Part shown: positions 11,257 through 20,801 of the stretch, piece after piece
How the letters are laid out: each line of letters begins with the position of its first letter
Numbering within the stretch: the first letter of the stretch is position 1
From: Deltaproteobacteria bacterium
Lineage (GTDB): Bacteria; Desulfobacterota; Deferrimicrobia; Deferrimicrobiales; Deferrimicrobiaceae
NCBI GenBank assembly: GCA_030668225.1
Contig: DAOUUI010000003.1
Coordinates: forward strand, 1 to 39,178
DNA length: 39,178 nt
Direction: 5' to 3'
Program-made: the position numbers and the translations under genes
The notes under the pieces: generated by a model
Seen by the model: the letters and a program-made list of their open reading frames with translations, nothing else
Databases searched by the model: none
What the model was told of the DNA's origin: nothing

Positions 11257-11604
11257 ATGACGGACGAATGTGTTTTCTGCAGGATCATCCGGAAGGAGGT
11301 TCCGTCGCAACCGATTCACGAGGACCACGATCTGATTGCCTTCCCGGACAAAGACCCCGTGGCACCGGTCCACGTGCTTGTCGTCCCCAAGGAGCACATG
11401 GTCAATCTGAATGAAGCGGGGATCAAGGACGTGCCGGTTCTGGGCAAGATGCTCCGGCTCGCCGCCAGGATCGCCAACGAGATGGGAGTGGCGGAATCCG
11501 GGTATCGGGTGGTGATCAACAACGGGGACGACGGCGGACAGGTCGTTCCCCACCTGCACCTTCACCTGATCGGGGGCAAAGGACTAGGGGCTAAACTGGG
11601 GTGA
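11257..11604 (+). CDS. HIT family protein (HinT-like purine nucleoside phosphoramidase)
   Basis: CVFCRIIRKEVPS start and HLHLHLIGG histidine triad. Confidence 0.95.
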   Translation: MTDECVFCRIIRKEVPSQPIHEDHDLIAFPDKDPVAPVHVLVVPKEHMVNLNEAGIKDVPVLGKMLRLAARIANEMGVAESGYRVVINNGDDGGQVVPHLHLHLIGGKGLGAKLG

Positions 11605-11634
11605 GCCTTCCCCGGGATGTGGACGGGGATTTCC

Positions 11635-11667
11635 TTGACTTTCCGGGGAAATCCGGTAGTCTATTAT
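11635..11667 (+). promoter_or_regulatory. Candidate promoter/operator region upstream of rpsU
   Basis: TTGACT (11635-11640) and TATTAT (11662-11667) flank the inverted repeat GACTTTCCGG-GGAAAT-CCGGTAGTC. The 21-nt spacing is atypical; TAGTCT at 11657-11662 would give 16 nt. Confidence 0.4.
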
Positions 11668-11707
11668 GTTTTCGGAATAGCACCGAGGGGGAAGGGGTGA
11701 TCGCAAT

Positions 11708-11905
11708 ATGCCGGGCGTCCGGGTAAAGGAAGAGGAGCCCTTTGAAAGCGTTCTGAAAAGATTCAAGAAACAGTGTGAAAAGGCTGGAATCCTTTCCGAA
11801 ATCCGCAAGCGGGAGCATTACGAAAAGCCGAGCGTGAAGCGTAAGAAAAAAGCTCTTGCTGCGAGAAAACGCGCGTTGAAGAAAATGAGAAAAACGAGAA
11901 CGTGA
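11708..11905 (+). CDS. rpsU: 30S ribosomal protein S21
   Basis: [47 protein letters not shown]. Confidence 0.96.
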   Translation: MPGVRVKEEEPFESVLKRFKKQCEKAGILSEIRKREHYEKPSVKRKKKALAARKRALKKMRKTRT

Positions 11906-11908
11906 CAG

Positions 11909-12355
11909 ATGGAGCTTAAGGAACGGATCCGGGGGGATATGCAGAAGGCGGCCAAGGAGAGAAACTCCTTGGCCCTTTCTGCTTTGCGGATGGCGTTGGC
12001 CGCGATCAAGAACAAGGAGATCGAGACGCGAGAGGAGATCGGGGACGATACGGTCTTCAAGGTGCTTGCCACCATGGTGAAGCAGCGAAGAGAATCGATC
12101 GACCTCTACCGGCGGGGAGAGAGGGGCGACCTCGCCGATAAGGAAGCGGCGGAGATCACCGTTCTCGAGGTGTACCTGCCCAAGCCGCTCGCGGATGTCG
12201 AGGTCGAATCCCTTGTGCGCGAGGCCATCGCGGCGGTCGGGGCGAGTTCCCCCGCGGACATGGGTCGCGTCATGAAGGAGTTGATGCCGAAGGTGGCGGG
12301 ACGCGCCGACGGCAAGACGGTGAACGAGATCGTCCGGCGCCTGCTTACCGGGTAG
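11909..12355 (+). CDS. yqeY: GatB/YqeY domain-containing protein
   Basis: MELKERIRGDMQKAAKERNSLALSALRMALAAIKNKEIE ... DMGRVMKELMPKVAGRADGKTVNEIVRRLL. Confidence 0.92.
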   Translation: MELKERIRGDMQKAAKERNSLALSALRMALAAIKNKEIETREEIGDDTVFKVLATMVKQRRESIDLYRRGERGDLADKEAAEITVLEVYLPKPLADVEVESLVREAIAAVGASSPADMGRVMKELMPKVAGRADGKTVNEIVRRLLTG

Positions 12356-12377
12356 CAGGCGGAAGAGAACGGTTGTT

Positions 12378-12407
12378 CCCTGGCGTTTGGGGCGCCAGGG
12401 ATTTTTT
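12378..12407 (+). terminator. Rho-independent terminator/attenuator between yqeY and dnaG
   Basis: Perfect 8-bp stem CCCTGGCG / CGCCAGGG (12378-12385 / 12393-12400), 7-nt loop, then ATTTTTT. Confidence 0.85.
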
Positions 12408-12437
12408 CCGACCAGAGAGAGTGAGGCCAGACCAGAC

Positions 12438-14204
12438 TTGGGTGGGCGTATCTCGGAAAGCACGCTGCGCGAGATACGGGACAGAGCGGACATCGTCGAG
12501 GTGGTATCCGATACCGTTCGCCTATCGCGGAGTGGGGCAAGTTTCCGGGGCCTTTGCCCGTTCCACCGGGAAAAGACTCCCTCCTTCTTCGTCCATCCGG
12601 CAAAACAGATCTTTCATTGCTTCGGATGCGGGGAGGGGGGATCGGTTTTCCATTTCCTGATGAAGGTCCGTAGCCTGTCTTTTGCAGAGTCGGTGGAGGA
12701 TTTAGGCGACCGCTACGGAGTTCCGATCCGGTACGAGCGAGGGGTGGCCCCGGAGCGTCCGGAGGAGGATCTGTACCGTATCCTCCAGGGCGCATCCGAA
12801 ACGTACCGCGAACTCCTGAGGTCGTCCCCCGCCGGGAAGGGCGCCCGGGATTTTCTCCGGCGGAGAGGGATAACGCCGGAGGCGGAACAGGAATACTTCC
12901 TCGGGTACGGCGGAAGGGGGAAAGACCTCCTCGATGCCCTCGAACGAAAGGGGATCGAGCTGTCCCGGGCGGAGGCGGCGGGCCTTCTCCTCTCCCGCGA
13001 GGGCGGCGGGTACCGGGAGCGATTCCGGGGGAGGGTGATCTTTCCCATCGCGGACGCGAGGGGGAGGGTTTGCGGTTTCGGTGCCCGGGCGATCGACGAT
13101 GCCCTCCCCAAGTACCTTAACTCCCCGGATTCAAAGATGTATCGCAAGAGTTCCATCCTGTACGGACTCCACCAGGCGCTTCCGGCGATCCGCAGGGAGC
13201 AGAAGGTCCTGGTGGTCGAGGGGTACACGGATCTGATCGGGATGTGGCAAACCGGGGTGAAAAACATCGTCGCGACGTGCGGCACCTCCCTCACCGAGAG
13301 TCATGCCCGTCTCATGAAGCGAATGACGGAGGATGTCATCCTATTGTTTGACGGGGACATAGCCGGGAAACGTTCGGCGGTGCGGGCGGGAGGACCTCTG
13401 TATGCGGCGGGAATCAGCCCCCGCGTCCTCTTTCCCCCCAAGGGGTTGGACCCGGACGATTGGGCGAAGGAAGCATCTCCCGAGGAACTGTCCGGCAGGA
13501 TCGACCGGGCGATCCCCCTGATGGAGTACATCGAGAGGGCGGCGACTCGAAAATACGATCTTTCCCAGATCTCAGGAAAGCTTTCGTATCTGCAGTTGAT
13601 GGGAAAGTATCTGCCGTGGATCACCGACCCTGCCGAGGAGAGGATGTACGTTCAGCGGGTGGCGAAGGCGGCCGCACTGCCCGAGGAGACGGTGCTCGAC
13701 CGGCTACGGGGGAAAAAACTCGTTGCCCCGCCTGCAGCGCCCGGGATGCCTCCGCGGGCTTCCTCGCCCCGGCCGGAGGAGGACATGCTGCTGGGATTGC
13801 TCTCCATGGACCCCTCCCTCCTCGAGGACATCCGGCAGGACGGGGTGGAGAGTTTGCTGGAAGGGGAGGCGACACGCGATGTGGTGGCAAGGCTTGGCCG
13901 TCTTTCGCCTTCGGGAGAGAGCCCCGATATCCTGTCGTTCCTGAACGAGGCGGAAGGGGAGGAGGTCCGGCGAACCCTTTCCGAGCAGATGCTTCGGGCG
14001 GATGCGTCTCCCGGGGAGGCGAGGCGGATCTATCCAGAGGTGGTGCTGGGCCTGCGGATCCGGAAGGCGCGAAACGAACTCGTCCGTCTCCGCGACGAGA
14101 TCCATGCTGCGCAGGGGGAAACGGCGCAGGCGTTGTTCACGAGGATGCTCGACGTGCGCAACGAACTGGAACAGCTCGAAAAGCTAAGAAGAACCCGAAG
14201 ATGA
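12438..14204 (+). CDS. dnaG: DNA primase
   Basis: CHC2 zinc finger (CPFHREKTPSFFVHPAKQIFHCFGCGEGG), Toprim (VVEGYTDLIGMW, LLFDGDIAGKRSA). The TTG at 12438 gives MGGRISESTLREIRDRADIVEVV; the track start at 12387 lies in the terminator loop. Confidence 0.95.
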   Translation: MGGRISESTLREIRDRADIVEVVSDTVRLSRSGASFRGLCPFHREKTPSFFVHPAKQIFHCFGCGEGGSVFHFLMKVRSLSFAESVEDLGDRYGVPIRYERGVAPERPEEDLYRILQGASETYRELLRSSPAGKGARDFLRRRGITPEAEQEYFLGYGGRGKDLLDALERKGIELSRAEAAGLLLSREGGGYRERFRGRVIFPIADARGRVCGFGARAIDDALPKYLNSPDSKMYRKSSILYGLHQALPAIRREQKVLVVEGYTDLIGMWQTGVKNIVATCGTSLTESHARLMKRMTEDVILLFDGDIAGKRSAVRAGGPLYAAGISPRVLFPPKGLDPDDWAKEASPEELSGRIDRAIPLMEYIERAATRKYDLSQISGKLSYLQLMGKYLPWITDPAEERMYVQRVAKAAALPEETVLDRLRGKKLVAPPAAPGMPPRASSPRPEEDMLLGLLSMDPSLLEDIRQDGVESLLEGEATRDVVARLGRLSPSGESPDILSFLNEAEGEEVRRTLSEQMLRADASPGEARRIYPEVVLGLRIRKARNELVRLRDEIHAAQGETAQALFTRMLDVRNELEQLEKLRRTRR

Positions 14205-14216
14205 GGTGATGGAGAT

Positions 14217-15983
<1,767 letters not shown>

Positions 15984-16023
15984 AGAGAGGGAGGTTGTCC
16001 CCTTAAAGATGACGGGATCCGGA

Positions 16024-16053
16024 TTGACAAAGCACCCGTTTCCCGGGGAAAAT
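16024..16053 (+). promoter_or_regulatory. Candidate promoter for the tRNA (TTGACA - 18 nt - GAAAAT)
   Basis: TTGACA at 16024-16029, GAAAAT at 16048-16053, 29 nt upstream of the tRNA 5' end. Confidence 0.55.
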
Positions 16054-16081
16054 GAGAAATCCGATCCTGGTAAGGGATTAC

Positions 16082-16158
16082 GGGCCCATAGCTCAGTTGG
16101 TCAGAGCCACCGGCTCATAACCGGTCGGTCCCTGGTTCGAGGCCAGGTGGGCCCACCA
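16082..16158 (+). tRNA. tRNA with CAU anticodon; non-initiator; tRNA-Ile2 (AUA) favoured over elongator tRNA-Met
   Basis: 77-nt cloverleaf: GGGCCCA/TGGGCCC acceptor, GCTC/GAGC D stem, ACCGG-CTCATAA-CCGGT anticodon arm, CCTGG-TTCGAGG-CCAGG T arm, encoded CCA. Confidence 0.95.
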
Positions 16159-16215
16159 AAATATAGCTATGCCACGTGAAAGGTCGACGATCCGGATAGC
16201 GGGAATGGGGGCGGT

Positions 16216-17382
16216 GTGACCCCCCCGGGGGGCACATCTTCCGCACCCGCCGTTACGGTGGGTGACGTCTGGAAGGCGCTCGACGACGAGTTTCCGTTTG
16301 CCCACCGGGCAGACTGGGACAACGTGGGAATTCTCCTGGGGGACTCGAATGCTCCTGCGACGAGGGTGGTGATCGCGCTGGACGCCACTCCCGCGGTCGT
16401 GGCGGCATGCCGGCGCCACAAGGCCGATCTTCTCGTCACACACCACCCGGTGATCTATTCGCCGCTCAAGTCGATCCGGGCAGACCAGGCCGCCTCCGCC
16501 GCCGTCTACGAGCTGGTCCGGATGGGGTTGGCGGTCATCTCCGCCCACACGAATGCCGACGTCGCGCCGAAGGGGGTGTCCCACGCCCTCGCGCGCAGGA
16601 TCGGCCTGCAGAAGATCCGCCCCCTCATCCCCGGCGAGCCGTCCGACGCGTGCAAGGTCGTGGTGTTCGTACCCCCCGACCGCGCCGACGATGTCCTTGC
16701 CGCGCTGTCGGAGGCGGGGGGAGGCCGAATCGGCCATTACACCCGGTGCTCGTTCCGGACCGTCGGGACGGGAACGTTTTTTCCCGCGGAGGGGGCGAAT
16801 CCGTTTCTGGGCAGACCGGGAAGCGAGGAGAGGGTGGAGGAGGTCCGGCTCGAATCGGTCGTGGCGGCGAACCTTCTTACGGGGGTGCTCAAGGGCGTTC
16901 GGGATGCCCATCCTTACGAGGAGCCGGCGATCGACGTCTATCCGCTCAAGGGGGGGGCTCTCGGAGGCGGGATCGGGGCTGTGGGGAACAGGCTGCGGGA
17001 GGCCCCTCTCGCGGAAGTCCTGGAAGACGTGTACAGGGCCGTGCGGCCATCCTGGATCAAGGTGGCGGGTCCGCAGAAGAGGCGTGTCCGCAAGATCGCG
17101 GTGGTGGCGGGGAGCGGTTCGGAGTTCGCGGAGGCGGCGAGGGCCGCGGGAGCCGACCTTTTCCTCACGGCGGACGTCAAGTATCACCAGGCGCTCGAGG
17201 CGTCCTCCGGAGAGATGACGGTGGCGGACATCGGGCACGGATCGGGGGAGAAGTGGATCCTCCCGGAATTCCGACGCGTGATTTCCGCGCGGTTCGGCAA
17301 AAGGGTCTTTCCCCGCGTGGTCATGGAGAACGAGCCATTGCGGGCGTACAGGCCGAAGGAGACAGGAGGGACGAAGCGTTGA
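16216..17382 (+). CDS. Nif3-like dinuclear metal center protein (GTP cyclohydrolase I type 2/YqfO family)
   Basis: ADWDNVGILLGD, DLLVTHHPVIYSPLKSI, SAHTNADVAPKGVSHALARRIGL, DLFLTADVKYHQAL; internal YqfO-type insertion. Confidence 0.93.
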   Translation: MTPPGGTSSAPAVTVGDVWKALDDEFPFAHRADWDNVGILLGDSNAPATRVVIALDATPAVVAACRRHKADLLVTHHPVIYSPLKSIRADQAASAAVYELVRMGLAVISAHTNADVAPKGVSHALARRIGLQKIRPLIPGEPSDACKVVVFVPPDRADDVLAALSEAGGGRIGHYTRCSFRTVGTGTFFPAEGANPFLGRPGSEERVEEVRLESVVAANLLTGVLKGVRDAHPYEEPAIDVYPLKGGALGGGIGAVGNRLREAPLAEVLEDVYRAVRPSWIKVAGPQKRRVRKIAVVAGSGSEFAEAARAAGADLFLTADVKYHQALEASSGEMTVADIGHGSGEKWILPEFRRVISARFGKRVFPRVVMENEPLRAYRPKETGGTKR

Positions 17383-18110
17383 TGAAGAACGTGAAGGTTC
17401 TGCTCGACCTGCAGGAGGCCATGAACAGCTCCAGGATGGTCGAAAGGGAGAAGCATAAAGTTCCGCTCGAGGTGGCTGACCTGAAGAATCTTTTCGAGGA
17501 GAGGGAGACGAAGTTTCTCGCAACGAAGCAGGAGTTCGAACAGCTTCAGATGGAGAAGAGGGAGAAGGAACGGGAGATCGAGGAGGAGAGGGAGAAGGTC
17601 GAAAGAGCCAAGGCGAAGCTGATGTCGATCAAGACCAATAACGAAGACTCCGCGATGCTCACAGAGATCGAAGGAACGAAGCGGACCAATACAGTCCGTG
17701 AAGATGAGCTTCTCGCGGTGCTTGCGCGGGACGAGGAAGTGGAAAAGCGGCTCGCCGAGCTGTCGGCGGAAGTCGAGGAGTTGGGTGGCCGCTACCGCGA
17801 ACGCATGGTGGACATCGAGGCGAGAATGGCGAAGTTCGACAAGGACATCTCCCGGCTCCAGGCGAAGAAGAGCGAAGTGGCGGCGAGTCTGGACAAGGGT
17901 CTCGCCAGGAGGTTCGAGATGATCTTCGACCGGCGTGGCGGAGTTGCCATTGTGCCTGCGCGAAACCAGTCCTGCACGGGATGCCATATGAACATTTCCC
18001 ACCAGCTTTTTATTCTCCTCCAGCGCGAGGAAAGGATCTACTCCTGCCCCAACTGCAACCGGATCATCTACTTCGAGGGGGACGTGGCGGAGGAGCAGGC
18101 CGGAGGATGA
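17382..18110 (+). CDS. Coiled-coil protein with C-terminal C4-type zinc ribbon
   Basis: Heptad-rich body plus CTGCHMNISHQLFILLQREERIYSCPNCNRIIYF. Start at the ATG overlapping the nif3 stop; the track ORF (16407) extends through shadow sequence. Confidence 0.88.
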   Translation: MKNVKVLLDLQEAMNSSRMVEREKHKVPLEVADLKNLFEERETKFLATKQEFEQLQMEKREKEREIEEEREKVERAKAKLMSIKTNNEDSAMLTEIEGTKRTNTVREDELLAVLARDEEVEKRLAELSAEVEELGGRYRERMVDIEARMAKFDKDISRLQAKKSEVAASLDKGLARRFEMIFDRRGGVAIVPARNQSCTGCHMNISHQLFILLQREERIYSCPNCNRIIYFEGDVAEEQAGG

Positions 18111-18526
18111 AGAAAAGGGCGGTTACGGTCCGCAGCGACGGCGCAAGCAGGGGGAATCCCGGCCCGTCCGGGATCGGCGTAGTGCTCGAGGTGGACGGAG
18201 AGGACTGCCCGATCGAACGGTTCGAGTACATCGGGGAAGCGACCAACAACGTTGCCGAATACCGCGCTCTCCTGCTGGGCCTTTCGGAAGCGGAGAAGCT
18301 TTCCCCCTCTTCCTTGACGATCCTGTCCGACTCGGAACTGATCGTCCGGCAGCTGAATGCCGAATATCGAGTGAAATCGGATCTTTTGAAACCCCTCTAT
18401 TACGAGGCCTGCCGGCGTTTGCGCAGATTTCCCGGGACGCGTATACTGCATATAGATCGCGGGGAGAACCAGGCCGCGGACCGGCTTGCGAACCGTGCGA
18501 TCGACGCTCATTTCCAGAAGGCTTGA
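18107..18526 (+). CDS. Ribonuclease HI family protein
   Basis: VTVRSDGASRGNPGPSGIGVVLE, EATNNVAEYRALLLGL, ILSDSELIVRQL, HIDRGENQAADRLANRAID (D-E-D-D RNase H fold). Confidence 0.92.
   Translation: MKKRAVTVRSDGASRGNPGPSGIGVVLEVDGEDCPIERFEYIGEATNNVAEYRALLLGLSEAEKLSPSSLTILSDSELIVRQLNAEYRVKSDLLKPLYYEACRRLRRFPGTRILHIDRGENQAADRLANRAIDAHFQKA
18442..18447 (+). promoter_or_regulatory. Candidate -10 box (TATACT) inside the RNase HI gene, possible rnpB promoter
   Basis: TATACT with TTGCGC at 18419-18424 (17-nt spacing). The -35 is weak and the implied start lies ~70 nt upstream of P1. Confidence 0.3.
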
Positions 18527-18932
18527 GGAGGCCAAGCGGCCGCCGGCCCCCCGGAGCGAAAGCGTTGGGGGGCGGGAGGAAAGTCCGGGCTCCGCAGGGC
18601 AGGGTGCCGGGTAATCCCCGGTGGGGGCGACCCCGAGGACAGCGCCACAGAAAAGACACCGCCATCCGGCGGCAATAAGCCGGGCGGCAAGGGTGAAAAG
18701 GTGAGGTAAGAGCTCACCGCGCGCCGGGCGACCGGAGCGGCACGGCAAACCCCACCCGGAGCAAGACCGAATAGGAGGGCAACTCCGCGGAACGCATGCG
18801 GGGGAAGGGCGGCCCGCCCGGAGCCCTCGGGTCAAGGTCGCTGGAGACGGGCGGCAACGTCCGTCCTAGAGAAATGGCCGTAACGCGGCATCAAAACCGC
18901 GCACAGAACCCGGCTTACGGCCTCCTCAAGCC
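18520..18932 (+). ncRNA. rnpB: RNase P RNA, bacterial class A (rnpB)
   Basis: GGGAGGAAAGTCCGGGCTCC (P4 5' strand), ACAGAAAAGACACCGCC, AGAAATGGCCG, and ACAGAACCCGGCTTACGGCCTCCTC. A 14-bp perfect helix joins 18520-18533 (GGCTTGAGGAGGCC) and 18919-18932 (GGCCTCCTCAAGCC). Mature ends are not determined. Confidence 0.97.
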
Positions 18933-18937
18933 TTTTT
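18912..18937 (+). terminator. Possible intrinsic terminator at the 3' end of rnpB
   Basis: Extended P1 3' strand GGCCTCCTCAAGCC is followed by TTTTT; an alternative local GGCTT/AAGCC stem is also possible. Confidence 0.5.
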
Positions 18938-19019
18938 CCCCTGCCATAATGACCGTCTTCCCTGTGGTAGAACGTGTTTTTGCTCGATTTCTTCGGATCC
19001 GTCTTTCTTATATTAATGC

Positions 19020-19047
19020 TTGACACGTATTCACCGTTCTATAAAAT
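19020..19047 (+). promoter_or_regulatory. Candidate dcw-cluster promoter (TTGACA - 16 nt - TAAAAT)
   Basis: TTGACA 19020-19025 and TAAAAT 19042-19047 just upstream of mraZ. Confidence 0.65.
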
Positions 19048-19056
19048 GGCCGCTAG

Positions 19057-19081
19057 TGGGTAAATGTGGGGAAAGGTGGGT
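19057..19081 (+). promoter_or_regulatory. MraZ operator: three TGGGN direct repeats at 10-bp spacing
   Basis: TGGGT-aaatg-TGGGG-aaagg-TGGGT, immediately downstream of the promoter and upstream of mraZ. Confidence 0.85.
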
Positions 19082-19093
19082 TAGGCGGCCTAC

Positions 19094-19549
19094 ATGATAT
19101 TTCGAGGACGGTTCGAATATACCATCGACCCCAAGGGAAGGGTGAATATCCCTGCCCGCTTCCGTGAGCAACTCTCCGAAACAGACATGGAACCCGTCGT
19201 AATCACCAATTACTCGGGGTGCATCTACGCCTATCCGTCCGCGGAATGGGAAAGGATTGAGGAAAAACTGGCGGCCAAGGTGTCGAGCGTCAACAAGAAG
19301 AAGAATGCCTTCGTGCGGTTCTTCGTGGGCGGGGCCGTCGAGGTGGTGCCCGACAAGCAGGGACGGATCCTGATCCCCCCGTCGCTTCGGTCCTACGCGG
19401 GTCTGGACCGGGACGTCGTCATCCTCGGCATGCCGAACCGGTTCGAGATCTGGGACCGGCAGAGATGGGATGTGGAAATGAGCAGGTTCGAGAAGGAAGG
19501 GTTCGAGGATCCCGAACTGTCCCGGGAGATCGATTCCCTGGGGATATAG
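19094..19549 (+). CDS. mraZ: Transcriptional regulator MraZ
   Basis: MIFRGRFEYTIDPKGRVNIPARFREQL ... DKQGRILIPPSLRSYAGLDRDVVILGMPNRFEIWD; two SpoVT/AbrB-like repeats. Confidence 0.97.
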   Translation: MIFRGRFEYTIDPKGRVNIPARFREQLSETDMEPVVITNYSGCIYAYPSAEWERIEEKLAAKVSSVNKKKNAFVRFFVGGAVEVVPDKQGRILIPPSLRSYAGLDRDVVILGMPNRFEIWDRQRWDVEMSRFEKEGFEDPELSREIDSLGI

Positions 19550-19552
19550 GGT

Positions 19553-20452
19553 GTGGCAAATGGCCATGTCCCCGTTCTTTTACAGGAGATTTTGGGAATG
19601 CTGGCCCCCGTTTCCGGAGAGGTGTTCCTCGATGGAACGGTGGGAGCGGGCGGGCACGCGGAAAAGATCGCGGAGCGGATAGGCCCGGAAGGCCTGCTCG
19701 TCTGCGCGGACGCCGACCCCACGATGCTAACGCTCGCATCGGAGCGTCTCCGCCGGTTCCCCCGGGCCGTAATGGTGCACGCCGACTTCGCCGACCTCGA
19801 GGTGCTGCGGGAGGCGTCGGGCGGGCGGATGTTCGACGGGATGCTGCTCGATCTGGGGTTGTCCTCCCCGCAGCTTTCCGATCCCTCCCGCGGGTTCTCG
19901 TTCCAGGGCGACGGCCCCCTGGACATGCGTCGGGATCCCGGGGCGGGCGGGACCACCGCACGGGAGATCCTTGGTCGTTCGACCGAAAGGGAGCTGGCGG
20001 ACATCTTCTTCCGGTTCGGGGAGGAGAGATTTTCGCGAAGGATCGCGCGAGCTCTCGTCACGCTGCGGCGGAAGGAGCCGGTAGAAAGCACCGCCCGGCT
20101 GGCCGACCTGGTCAAATCGGCCATTCCCCGGAAGGCGTGGCCGAGGAAGATCCACCCCGCGACGCGGGTGTTCCAGGCGCTTCGGATCGCCGTGAACCGG
20201 GAGCTTGAATCGCTCGCTGTTTTTCTTGACCGTTTTGCGTCGCATCTTGCGCCGGGGGGAAGGGTGGCCGTGATCAGTTTTCAATCGCTGGAGGATCGAA
20301 TGGTGAAGATCGCTTTCCGGACGCAGTCGACGGGACCGACGGCTGCGCTTCACGTGCTCACGCGCAAGCCGGTCGTCCCGGCAGAGACGGAAAGCAGGAG
20401 TAATCCGAGGGCCGCCAGTGCAAAGCTGCGTGTGGTCCGGAAAAACGTATAG
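19553..20452 (+). CDS. rsmH: 16S rRNA (cytosine1402-N4)-methyltransferase RsmH
   Basis: GHVPVLLQEIL, FLDGTVGAGGHAEKI, DGMLLDLGLSSPQLSDPSRGFSF, HPATRVFQALRIAVNREL; GTG start. Confidence 0.97.
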   Translation: MANGHVPVLLQEILGMLAPVSGEVFLDGTVGAGGHAEKIAERIGPEGLLVCADADPTMLTLASERLRRFPRAVMVHADFADLEVLREASGGRMFDGMLLDLGLSSPQLSDPSRGFSFQGDGPLDMRRDPGAGGTTAREILGRSTERELADIFFRFGEERFSRRIARALVTLRRKEPVESTARLADLVKSAIPRKAWPRKIHPATRVFQALRIAVNRELESLAVFLDRFASHLAPGGRVAVISFQSLEDRMVKIAFRTQSTGPTAALHVLTRKPVVPAETESRSNPRAASAKLRVVRKNV

Positions 20453-20462
20453 GAGGGAAGGG

Positions 20463-20801
20463 ATGAGGAGAATCGTGATCGGAAACGGCATGGACATGAT
20501 CACCGAGATCCGGCGGGAGGCGCCCGTGTTCCCGTCCGGTTCCCGAAACCGGTGGACCATGGGACTGGCCATCCTGTTTCTCGCCGTGGCTCTGTTCACC
20601 GTCTGGCTGTCGGGGAAGTATTACGGGATCGGCTACGGCGTATCGGTGGCTCTTGAGGAGAAGCAGGTTCTCCAGAAAGAACATGCGCTTCTGAAGACGG
20701 AGATCCTGACGCTTCGGAGCCCCGCGCGCATCGAGGCGATCGCCAGGGGACAGCTTGGCATGGTGGAGACGAAGACGGAAAGGATCATCCGGGTGAAATG
20801 A
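20463..20801 (+). CDS. ftsL: Cell division protein FtsL-like
   Basis: Single TM segment (MGLAILFLAVALFTVWLSGKYYG), short coiled coil, position between rsmH and ftsI; ATG at 20463 after AGGAGGG. Confidence 0.8.
   Translation: MRRIVIGNGMDMITEIRREAPVFPSGSRNRWTMGLAILFLAVALFTVWLSGKYYGIGYGVSVALEEKQVLQKEHALLKTEILTLRSPARIEAIARGQLGMVETKTERIIRVK

Noticed and set aside
16407-17381. N-terminal 325 codons of the track ORF fused to the Zn-ribbon protein
   Set aside because: Low-complexity out-of-frame reading of the nif3 gene; the real start is ATG 17382, overlapping the nif3 stop.
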